Source: Dokdonia sp. PRO95 (lineage in GTDB: Bacteria; Bacteroidota; Bacteroidia; Flavobacteriales; Flavobacteriaceae). Taken from it: a stretch of DNA of 64,000 bases. The notes beneath the pieces are model-generated. The model was not told where the DNA came from. It saw only the letters and a program-made list of their open reading frames with translations, and did no database searches. Made by a program: the position numbers and the translations under genes. The DNA lies in assembly GCF_000355805.1 (NCBI RefSeq), contig NZ_CM001837.1:137434-201433 (forward strand). The letters run 5' to 3'. Shown in pieces: positions 16,163 through 23,616 of this stretch. Numbering within the stretch: position 1 is the first letter of the stretch; the number at the start of each line of letters is the position of its first letter.

Positions 16163-17611
16163 ATGAAAAATATATACACAATACTTTTACTTCTTTCGAT
16201 ACTTAGTTGTACCGAAAAAAAGATAAATACTATTATCGAGCCTCTAGTTAACAATAAGGTAACAACTAAAAAGAGAAACGAGGTATTTATAAAAGTAAAT
16301 GACACTATAGATTCTTTTTTTACGAATTTAACGCTGGATGAGATGCAGGCTATGCCTGACATGTTATACCTAGGCAAAAAGGAGAATAAATCATCTATAA
16401 CAATTCCTACAGACACTACAGTTTATATAATAGGTGGAGACCCTTTCATTTCAATGTTTTACAAACTTGAAATTGAGAAAGGCGACAGCATTTTAATTAA
16501 TGTCGAAAACACAAGAATTAATTCTTCCAAGCAAGTTAAATATCCAGTTTTTACACACTTAAATAGTGATAAATCATGGAGCGAAACTAACTTTGATTAC
16601 CTTCTGTTTAAGCAAAATCTAAATAGTGAGGCAATTGTAATCGACGAAGATAAATTTCAAAACAATAAGTTCTCAATAAAACAAATACATAAAAATTCAA
16701 ACTTGCTATTGGATAGTCTAAAAGCTATTAATAGTATCTCAGATGAGTTCTACAGAAGTACAAAGCTTGACCAGCAACTTAAGTACGCAACATCGAAAGT
16801 AAGAGAAGCTAGAAAGCAGCATTTAAAATTGGATATTGATAGTTTAGATATAAAAATAAATAGTGAAGAATTATTTGAACGCAATGAATACGTAAGTTTT
16901 TTAAAAGCTTTGGTGTTATATAAATATTTTCAAAACGATAAAAGAGTTTCAAACACTGTACAATTTGATGTTGTTACTAAAGAAACAAAGCTATTTAATC
17001 AGTCAACAAAGGAAATGTTACTAAGTGCTTATCTTAAAAGCATCTATTTTTTGGAGAAATCAAAATTTCAGAATTACTTAGCAAAATTTCACACTATAAA
17101 CACTAGTAATAAGTTTAAAAACAAATGGCACATAATCGTTCAAAACCAACAAGAAAATGCTAAGAAATTAGACATAAACAACCGTACTATTGGAATTTTA
17201 TCCAATTTGGTTAATGACAACCAATTGACATTTGAAGAAATTCTCTTAAAAGAAAAAGGAAAAATAGTGCTAGTTGATTTTTGGGCAAGTTGGTGTGTAC
17301 CTTGTAGAAAAGAAATGCCATTTCTAGAAGATTTAAAAGCAACGTTCAATGAGACAGAATTTGAAATTATTGAAATTTCAATTGACAAAGAATACTCAGC
17401 TTGGGTTCGTGCTAGTAAATTAGAAAACCTATCAACTGAAGAAAATAATTATATAATTGCAGATTGGAAGAAGTCAAAACTCTATAATAATTACAATATT
17501 AAGACAATTCCAAGGTACCTCCTTTTTGACAAATTTGGAAAAATCATTGATGATAATGCTCCAAGACCAAGTGATAATGAGCTTGCATCCTTGATTAAAG
17601 CTAACTTATAA
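16163..17611 (+). CDS. TlpA-like thioredoxin lipoprotein
   Basis: A 482-residue periplasmic thiol-disulfide protein. The signal peptide ends in a lipobox (ILSC), so it is membrane-anchored. About 330 residues of low-complexity, helix-rich sequence precede a C-terminal thioredoxin domain: IVLVDFWASWCVPCRKEM, with the CxxC at Cys378 and Cys381, and the cis-Pro region TIPRYLLFD near residue 450. This layout matches Bacteroidota TlpA/ResA-like proteins in which the N-terminal part binds an unknown partner. I used the ATG at 16163; an in-frame TTG 45 bases upstream would break the signal peptide. The gene is notably AT-rich, like the lipoprotein at 12171. Confidence 0.8.
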   Translation: MKNIYTILLLLSILSCTEKKINTIIEPLVNNKVTTKKRNEVFIKVNDTIDSFFTNLTLDEMQAMPDMLYLGKKENKSSITIPTDTTVYIIGGDPFISMFYKLEIEKGDSILINVENTRINSSKQVKYPVFTHLNSDKSWSETNFDYLLFKQNLNSEAIVIDEDKFQNNKFSIKQIHKNSNLLLDSLKAINSISDEFYRSTKLDQQLKYATSKVREARKQHLKLDIDSLDIKINSEELFERNEYVSFLKALVLYKYFQNDKRVSNTVQFDVVTKETKLFNQSTKEMLLSAYLKSIYFLEKSKFQNYLAKFHTINTSNKFKNKWHIIVQNQQENAKKLDINNRTIGILSNLVNDNQLTFEEILLKEKGKIVLVDFWASWCVPCRKEMPFLEDLKATFNETEFEIIEISIDKEYSAWVRASKLENLSTEENNYIIADWKKSKLYNNYNIKTIPRYLLFDKFGKIIDDNAPRPSDNELASLIKANL

Positions 17612-17812
17612 GAAATGCCATTAATATTTATACACTCCCGTAGTTGCACGGCGCCATTTCATAATCAGGATTATGGCACAGCGTTATCAACCTAACAACA
17701 TAAAGAGTAATATGGTAAAAAAGGAATTGGATCTATAAAAACAAGATTACTTCTGCTTTATTTCCGCAAGCTTAATCCTCAATTTGATTTACTAAAGTAT
17801 CAAATCACTTCA

Positions 17813-17828
17813 CATTTTCGCGAAAGCG
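17813..17828. repeat. TTTCGCGAAA palindrome, one-armed form
   Basis: Core with GCG on the right and AT on the left. Convergent intergenic region. Confidence 0.9.
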
Positions 17829-17880
17829 CACTTATTTTTTATACCACGTATCATAGCGCATAAAATTCTTACAACAATAA

Positions 17881-17909
17881 AAAGGCAGCAATATAGTATT
17901 GCTGCCTTT
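17881..17909 (-). terminator. Terminator of the 18-22.8 kb cluster
   Basis: A 13-base arm AAAGGCAGCAATA pairs with TATTGCTGCCTTT around a 3-base loop. On the minus strand the stem runs into TTTTT. It should end the minus-strand cluster that finishes at 17981, and may also serve the plus strand. Confidence 0.85.
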
Positions 17910-17944
17910 CCTTCTTTGGAGCCCCCTAAACCCCATTCTAGCCT

Positions 17945-17960
17945 TGCTTTCGCGAAAGCG
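17945..17960. repeat. TTTCGCGAAA palindrome, two-armed form
   Basis: Core with TGC and GCG arms, 20 bases beyond the stop codon of the M48 protease gene. Confidence 0.9.
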
Positions 17961-17980
17961 TAGAAATCTTTAAACCGTTG

Positions 17981-19474
17981 TTAGTCTACTCCTTGTGCGT
18001 CGCTTATGACACGGTCTATAAAGTCTGTATTGATATGTAGCAATCTTGCTAGGTTGTATAGCACGATAACCTCGCTGTCATCTATCTCACCATCTGCATA
18101 GGAGATGATAGATAAATCACGTAGTAAATTGAGTTTTTGCATGACCGAAAGCACAATATGTAAATCACGTGTGAGCTCTTGTACCTCGCTTATCATCTCA
18201 TCTTCTGTGAGTCCTTTGATAGTCATCATACAATTTGCAAAAACCTTAGGCGCTACAATACTGCTCAATGCTTGGATCTCTGAGTCGTCTACCACGCCAT
18301 CTGCATTTGATATGAGGTAACCACCTAAGAACATTAAACGCTGTATTTTTTCTGAATGTTCGCTTTCGTCCTCTAGGTTTTCTGGCTCCATTAATGACAT
18401 AATGCGCTTGATTTCTAGCTCCATCGCCTCTTCTGTAATCTCACCCTTGATGGTATCGTTAAAGGCTGCGTAGGTCTCACTCTTATTAAAAAGCTCGAGT
18501 GCCTTAATCCTAAGCGGACTAAAAGGATGCGTGCTATACCAGTCTGAAGGGTCGTGATTTGAGTCGTTAAGAACTTCCTCAAGATCACTAAACTGCTCTA
18601 TGTATGCATTAAGCTGGAAGTCTAATGAATCTGTTGTTACGCCAGAAGATAGTTTGAAAAAGGTGCGACCTACGGCTTCAAAATCTTGACAACACAGCAG
18701 TCCTGCTCTATCTGCGCTTATCTCTGCATTTCTATTCCACGCAAATAATTTCATCGCGTGTATAGGTGCGAGATCATTCTCACCTTGATCAAGTATCTGT
18801 CTCACAGGGTAATCAAAGTGTTCAAATAACACATGCCCTATCTCATGCCCTACTACAAAGGTGAGCTCATCTTTTGAGAATCGCTCCAGTATTCCTGATG
18901 ATAGAATGATGTATAACTTATTATCATCAGGTGGATAGCATGAGGCATTAAACATATCACTTTGATATACAAAAAACTCAATATCTGCCTTAAGTTTCAA
19001 GGTTTGCTTGCAGTGCTCTCCTATCTCATGGAGCATGGGTGCAAGTGTTTTTGTAAGTCTTAAACTAGATTTTAATAGGTGTTTTCTAGACTTAAACTTG
19101 CTATTACCTTTATTTACTTTTTCCAGCGTCTTTTGAATCAGCTCGTCTTTTTGAAAAGCGATTACATAGTCTCTATCTCCATCATATACAAGTAGGTTTA
19201 AATCTACATCTGCCCTTTTATTTGTATAAATTTCTGGTTCTTGCTCTACAGTGGCTTTGTGATTGAGTGCATTTATTTCTTCTATACGTTTTGCATATGC
19301 AGTCGCTAGCTCAGAGGTTACATTTTGAAAATCTACGCTTGCTTCTTGCAGTTTTGCATGATCTCCAGATGCTTGTGCATCGCTTAGCTCGCTTAACATT
19401 TTATCTTGTGCAGTAGCTAGTGCTACTTGATGCTCTTTTTCTAGTGCTGAGAGTGTTTCTGATGTGTATGACAT
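17981..19474 (-). CDS. M48-type metalloprotease with a C-terminal TerB-like domain
   Basis: A 497-residue cytosolic protein with no signal peptide or clear membrane segment. Residues 1-75 are a probable coiled coil. Residues 160-330 form a zincin core with HEIGH (210-214) and a downstream EISADRAG (from 251) supplying the third ligand, as in M48 proteases. Residues 375-497 have two Asp-rich turns, NADGVVDDSE and YADGEIDDSE, spaced as in the TerB/DjlA fold, a putative metal-binding domain. The soluble form is unlike HtpX, which is membrane-bound. It is last in a five-gene minus-strand cluster and starts four bases after the preceding gene, so it probably acts with it. The target is unknown. 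Confidence 0.75.
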   Translation of the reverse strand: MSYTSETLSALEKEHQVALATAQDKMLSELSDAQASGDHAKLQEASVDFQNVTSELATAYAKRIEEINALNHKATVEQEPEIYTNKRADVDLNLLVYDGDRDYVIAFQKDELIQKTLEKVNKGNSKFKSRKHLLKSSLRLTKTLAPMLHEIGEHCKQTLKLKADIEFFVYQSDMFNASCYPPDDNKLYIILSSGILERFSKDELTFVVGHEIGHVLFEHFDYPVRQILDQGENDLAPIHAMKLFAWNRNAEISADRAGLLCCQDFEAVGRTFFKLSSGVTTDSLDFQLNAYIEQFSDLEEVLNDSNHDPSDWYSTHPFSPLRIKALELFNKSETYAAFNDTIKGEITEEAMELEIKRIMSLMEPENLEDESEHSEKIQRLMFLGGYLISNADGVVDDSEIQALSSIVAPKVFANCMMTIKGLTEDEMISEVQELTRDLHIVLSVMQKLNLLRDLSIISYADGEIDDSEVIVLYNLARLLHINTDFIDRVISDAQGVD

Positions 19475-19478
19475 ATTG

Positions 19479-20648
19479 TTAAGCTTGAACGGTTATTTTT
19501 GAATTAGATAGTTTCATGAGTCTTCCCTTGAGGTCAAAGATTCCAAGAATTTGATCTTCGCCCTTTTGAGCAATAATGTTATTACCTGGCAACTCTACCT
19601 CATAACCTTTCTTTTTAAGGTAGAAATACAGACTGTATTTGTGAGGGAAGGAATAGTTTGCAGCAATAAATGTGAAGTGAGAGCATAACAAAGCCGGTGC
19701 GGTTCTCACCTTACTCTCTACCTCTTCTGAAGTAATAGTCACATATACTGTTATGCCTTTAAAAGGTAACGCGAGGTAACAGCTCTCATTTGCCATTACT
19801 GAGGCTATGGTCGCAAAATAAATACCGGGATCTGAGTCAATCTCAAATTTTGGAGCTATAAAATCCTCAATATTACACGCCTTTCCTAATGCTTGTACTG
19901 CTTGTGATGTTTGTAAAAACTTTTCTGGTATACCGCTTTGATTATTTGCCCATGCCCACAACCAGCTTTTCTCGTTTTCTGAATACGTTCCTAGTACTTG
20001 AATGTCAAAGACCTTATCATCACCAAAGGTTACCTTACCCTCGAGCATATCAAAACTCCATCCTAAATCTTTTACCAGCTCATCAAATATTTCTTGCTTC
20101 TCTAGTGAGAGTGCAATAGACTGGTTATACATTTCTTGTATAGTCACTGTAGACTCGCCAGCATCTTTTTGCTCATCTCCGGCAGCTGTGTCTGATGTAC
20201 TTGCTGTAGCTGTTTCTGTAGTTTCCTCTGCAAACTCTTCTAGTTTTTCTTCAAGAAGTGACGTAATGCGTTCGGCTCTTTCTTCTACTTTGTCTGCGTT
20301 AACCACTGGTCCGTGATTTATTTTCAAAATGCCTTCTTCAAAGGTGATAGCGCGTTCTAGATTATGCTCGTCATTTTCATTTACAATCACTACACTTTTT
20401 AAGCCTCCCTTTAACAGCTCTACTCCCATAGCGTCCTCGCAAACCACCTTAAAAGCTTCTATTAACGGTAAAAAGTAAATTTTAGGAAATGTCTCATTAT
20501 ACAAGTGGGAGAAACGGTCTTCCATTAATGTATTCCACTCTATTTGTAAAGGAACTGTATAACCGGCAGCTCTGTTGATTTCTGTTTCTAATTGTGGAAA
20601 TACTTCTTTTTGAAATGCTTGAATAATTCTTTTTTCTTTAAGTCCCAT
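19479..20648 (-). CDS. Two-domain protein with a DUF6882-like C-terminus
   Basis: A 389-residue cytosolic protein. Residues 1-140 form a domain that is paralogous to the whole 136-residue product at 22365-22775: both begin MGLKEKR and share a motif HLYNE/HLYSD followed by PKIYFLP, at a similarity I judge to be near 45 percent. An acidic, Ala/Ser/Thr-rich linker (about 140-170) follows. The second half contains LGTYSENEKSWLWAWAN and the KFEIDS region, which resemble DUF6882 proteins; that family name is from memory. No enzymatic motif is visible. It lies between the Sm-like gene and the M48-TerB protease in one transcription unit. Confidence 0.65.
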   Translation of the reverse strand: MGLKEKRIIQAFQKEVFPQLETEINRAAGYTVPLQIEWNTLMEDRFSHLYNETFPKIYFLPLIEAFKVVCEDAMGVELLKGGLKSVVIVNENDEHNLERAITFEEGILKINHGPVVNADKVEERAERITSLLEEKLEEFAEETTETATASTSDTAAGDEQKDAGESTVTIQEMYNQSIALSLEKQEIFDELVKDLGWSFDMLEGKVTFGDDKVFDIQVLGTYSENEKSWLWAWANNQSGIPEKFLQTSQAVQALGKACNIEDFIAPKFEIDSDPGIYFATIASVMANESCYLALPFKGITVYVTITSEEVESKVRTAPALLCSHFTFIAANYSFPHKYSLYFYLKKKGYEVELPGNNIIAQKGEDQILGIFDLKGRLMKLSNSKITVQA

Positions 20649-20681
20649 AATGTTGTGTTTTTATAATTGATAAAATTGTTT

Positions 20682-21338
20682 TTATAATAATTGAAGTAAT
20701 TTTTCTTCTAATAATGAAGAAAGGTTTTGAGGCAAGGCTTTGTGTATTGCAATTGATATAGTTAGTGTGCTTGCCTCAATAGTAAGTTGTAATTTTTCTG
20801 CTTGTTGTATGACGATGTTGTCAACCCCAAGCCAGGCTTCCTTCCCCAAACTGTCTTGTGTGATGGAGTCTATACTGTTTTTAAATGTTACAAATAGATC
20901 TTGAACATTGAGTCTATTATTCTCCTCTTTGAGATCTAATGCTTCTACATTGACATGTTTAATCTGACTTCCTAACTGTGATTTTTCATTTTTTAACCAG
21001 ATTTTGAGTTGTAATACTGTCAACGCATTTGTAGTTGATGATAGCGGCCTACTTATGGCTCCTTGTGATAGCTCTACAACCATTTTTTTAGGTTGTTTTA
21101 CTGTAACCATCGTGATGCTATGCATGTGTACAAAGGATATTTCCTCGTTTTGAGTGCCTAAACAGATAGCTGTAGTGTGATTATCATCTTTTTTAAGATC
21201 AATGAGTAACCCCTCTAGGTAGACTCCGTTAGTCAGTGAAATCGCTATTAAAACGTCTTCTTCTTTTTTAAAAATAGACTGTAGGACTCCCTCTAACGTC
21301 TGGGCTACAAACGCTTTATAGTATGGTGATGTATTCAT
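20682..21338 (-). CDS. Hypothetical protein, possible Sm-like N-terminal fold
   Basis: 218 residues with no signal or membrane segment. Residues 25-80 (EDVLIAISLTNGVYLEGLL, then EEISFVHMHSITMVTV) alternate as in a five-stranded Sm/LSm-like barrel: a variable strand, a Gly-containing turn and a C-terminal strand ending in a hydrophobic V-T-V pattern. This is inference from pattern alone, without a profile search. The C-terminal half is helical with hydrophobic repeats, suggesting oligomerisation. It is third in the five-gene cluster; the product preceding it is a lipoprotein, the following one the DUF6882-like protein. Confidence 0.5.
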   Translation of the reverse strand: MNTSPYYKAFVAQTLEGVLQSIFKKEEDVLIAISLTNGVYLEGLLIDLKKDDNHTTAICLGTQNEEISFVHMHSITMVTVKQPKKMVVELSQGAISRPLSSTTNALTVLQLKIWLKNEKSQLGSQIKHVNVEALDLKEENNRLNVQDLFVTFKNSIDSITQDSLGKEAWLGVDNIVIQQAEKLQLTIEASTLTISIAIHKALPQNLSSLLEEKLLQLL

Positions 21339-21351
21339 AATGTAAGGTGTT

Positions 21352-22323
21352 TTAAGAATCCTCTATGAGGTATTTGTAGTCATCTGGCAGTTGCTCCATG
21401 AGATCAAGAAATATGTTATCTCGGGAGATGGTTTTATAATCGTAGTATGACATGATTTTTAAATCCAGATCATCATAATCCATTTTTACTAAGAACATCC
21501 CAGCACCCTCGGTCAAGTTATTAGGATTTTGAGCTCCTTCACGAGGCTTGTGCTTCTCGATAGCCAAGTACATCGAACTTAAATCTGATTGATGTACCCA
21601 TATTCGATTCAAATAAACTGGAGCATTAGGTTTTGAAAACTCTTGTTGCACTAGATGATCAATAGTATCGGCTTTTTTTGATCCGTAATTATTGATAATT
21701 ATGGAGTTAGGATGATATCTATACGACTCTCTACTATCATCATAATTATTAGGTTTTACGATTAGTTCATAAAAACCTTTTCGCTCGGCTTTCAGCCTGA
21801 AATCAACACGCGCCTCTCTCGTCCAGGTATTGGGATATTTATCTAATACACTGCAAATTTTATTTGAGAAGAATTGAAAATCATCAAAGGAAGGATCCTT
21901 ATCTAGTGTGATGTTAATTTCATGATTAAAGACATTTACCTCCATGGCTACTACATCATTATCTAAGACTTGATGCATCTCTTCCCTCAATACAATTTCT
22001 TGCTTTTGATATTGTGTTAAGGCTTCAATACTTCTATCGTCTTCATAAAAATCTGGAACATATACATCCTTGTTTTGCGCATCCCATCTAAAATTAATGA
22101 CAATCTCTGGGTTTTCTTTAAGGCTTAATTCTACCCAATACAAATTAGGATTCATGGTAGCCGCATTAAAGTTCCTTTTAAAAGTTAGGATATCATATTT
22201 GTTATGATGATGCGTGTTCAAATACGTATCAAATCCTTTTTTTGCGTTAGCGCTAGAAACTCCGCAACTTCCTAAGATCAGCAATACTGCTATAAAAATT
22301 AATGAAACAATAAATCTATACAT
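21352..22323 (-). CDS. Lipoprotein of unknown function in the 18-22.8 kb cluster
   Basis: 323 residues. The N-terminus is a lipoprotein signal (basic start, hydrophobic core, LGSC lipobox). The mature part is charged and predicted mixed alpha/beta, with an Asp-rich region around 100-170 and a Tyr-rich segment near 205 (ESYRYHPNSIIINNYGSK). I recognise no family. Its place between the small paralogue gene and the Sm-like gene, with gaps of 41 and 13 bases, indicates co-transcription with cytosolic partners, so the cluster seems to span the envelope. Confidence 0.6.
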   Translation of the reverse strand: MYRFIVSLIFIAVLLILGSCGVSSANAKKGFDTYLNTHHHNKYDILTFKRNFNAATMNPNLYWVELSLKENPEIVINFRWDAQNKDVYVPDFYEDDRSIEALTQYQKQEIVLREEMHQVLDNDVVAMEVNVFNHEINITLDKDPSFDDFQFFSNKICSVLDKYPNTWTREARVDFRLKAERKGFYELIVKPNNYDDSRESYRYHPNSIIINNYGSKKADTIDHLVQQEFSKPNAPVYLNRIWVHQSDLSSMYLAIEKHKPREGAQNPNNLTEGAGMFLVKMDYDDLDLKIMSYYDYKTISRDNIFLDLMEQLPDDYKYLIEDS

Positions 22324-22364
22324 ACCAATACCTCTTACTAGTTCTACTTAAATGACACCTATGA

Positions 22365-22775
22365 TTACAAATTGTTTTCTAATACGTTAGTAAGCACTTT
22401 AACTCTGCTCTCTACGTCATCTGCGTTCAATATTGGGCTGTGATCCAAGATTAGTACACCATTAGAAAATGTAAATCCGTTTGTAGGATTGTGGTGATCT
22501 TTAGTATTAGTAATATGTATTTCCTTTAAGCTCTCGGCTAGCGCTTCCTTACCCATCTCATCTGCTGTGATAGCTTTAAATGCCTCGATGATTGGTAAGA
22601 AATAAATTTTTGGATAAGAATCGCTATAAAGATGTAAGAAGCGATCTTCAAATAATGTGTCCCATGCTATGTTAAAAGTAACATCAAAACCTGCTGCTTC
22701 AATGATCGCTTTTTGTAATTGTGGAAACTGCTCTTCTTGAAATGTTTTAGTAAATCTTTTTTCTTTTAATCCCAT
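22365..22775 (-). CDS. Paralogue of the N-terminal domain of the 389-residue protein
   Basis: A 136-residue cytosolic protein that is almost entirely one domain: MGLKEKRF, DTLFEDRFLHLYSD, PKIYFLPIIEAFKAI, and an acidic C-terminus. The same domain opens the DUF6882-like protein at 19479-20648. The gene heads the cluster and has a candidate promoter 31-65 bases upstream. A single-domain copy beside a longer two-domain version suggests a regulator/partner pair or a dominant competitor, but the function is unknown. Confidence 0.65.
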   Translation of the reverse strand: MGLKEKRFTKTFQEEQFPQLQKAIIEAAGFDVTFNIAWDTLFEDRFLHLYSDSYPKIYFLPIIEAFKAITADEMGKEALAESLKEIHITNTKDHHNPTNGFTFSNGVLILDHSPILNADDVESRVKVLTNVLENNL

Positions 22776-22806
22776 GATATTTTGTTTTTAAAGTTGTTAT
22801 CTGCTT

Positions 22807-22840
22807 CAAAACTAAGACAGGGATAAGGGTATTCTACCAA
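22807..22840 (-). promoter_or_regulatory. Candidate promoter of the 18-22.8 kb cluster
   Basis: On the minus strand TTG (22840-22838), a 23-base spacer, then TAGTTTTG (22814-22807). The -7 box matches TAnnTTTG; the spacer is longer than the usual 19-21, so confidence is modest. Confidence 0.45.
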
Positions 22841-22878
22841 GCGTTTTACATTCGCTATTTTTGGTTTTATAAGTGCGT

Positions 22879-23616
22879 TTAGAGTGTATCTAGCACTTGT
22901 TTTAAGTACGATTTTTTACGTGTAGCTACTGGTATTTCCTCACCGTTTGTAAGATGTACTGTATTATTAACATTAATAGTCTTAATGTACTTTATGTTTA
23001 CTAAGTGTGACTGATGCACGCGTACAAAGGTGTGCTCGCTTAGTATATTTTCATAGTACTTAAGATTACGAGCGCTCATTATAGTTCTATCTACTGTATG
23101 AAATACCGTATACGCTCCATCAGACTGGCATCGTACGATATCTTTAGTTTGTAAAAAATATTGTGCTTCTGCTGTTTTAATTAATAGGGTTTTCTCAATC
23201 TCTTTTTGATTGATCTCTGAGACTTTATCTACCGCATTTTTATAGACTTGCTCTTTTTTATAAGCGACTCTAAATCTATCTATACATTCTGAAAGCTCAT
23301 CAGAATCAATAGGCTTCAACAAATAATCTATGGTGTCAAATTTTATAGCTTTTATCGCAAATTCATCATAAGCCGTTGTAAAGATTATTTTAAAATTAAT
23401 ACTATCAAGTGCTTCTAGTATTTGAAAAGCATTTCCTCCTATTAACTCTATATCTAGAAAAACAAGATCAAGACTTTCTGCTTTTAAAAATGAAATTGCT
23501 TCTGGTACATTATCAATTTTGGCTATAACATCAATGTCCTTTTGCGTGTACCGTATGAGTTTATCTAATGTATTTAATGCATTAAACTCATCTTCTATAA
23601 TAACTGCTTTAATCAT
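22879..23616 (-). CDS. LytTR-family response regulator
   Basis: A 245-residue two-component regulator. The receiver domain (1-125) has the acidic pocket (IEDE), the phosphoacceptor Asp55 in LVFLDIEL, a Thr in FTTAYDE and the Lys in LLKPID. The C-terminal LytTR DNA-binding domain (about 140-245) shows the family's VRVHQSHLVNIKYI pattern. The partner kinase gene overlaps it by one base (TAATG), so the pair is co-translated. It lies between the unknown cluster and the kinase on the minus strand; no evidence here links its target to the cluster. Confidence 0.93.
   Translation of the reverse strand: MIKAVIIEDEFNALNTLDKLIRYTQKDIDVIAKIDNVPEAISFLKAESLDLVFLDIELIGGNAFQILEALDSINFKIIFTTAYDEFAIKAIKFDTIDYLLKPIDSDELSECIDRFRVAYKKEQVYKNAVDKVSEINQKEIEKTLLIKTAEAQYFLQTKDIVRCQSDGAYTVFHTVDRTIMSARNLKYYENILSEHTFVRVHQSHLVNIKYIKTINVNNTVHLTNGEEIPVATRKKSYLKQVLDTL

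Larger units (their letters stand above)
17612..17980. other. Convergent intergenic region
   Basis: A 369-base gap between two convergent genes. It contains two palindrome copies (17813 and 17945) and the terminator at 17881-17909. The stretch 17630-17700 is more GC-rich than its surroundings but shows no feature I can name. Confidence 0.6.

Noticed and set aside
17630-17700. Possible integron attC-like site (GC-rich patch with a GTTATC/CCTAAC pair)
   Set aside because: The expected GTTRRRY and RYYYAAC core sites do not fit, and no integrase is seen.
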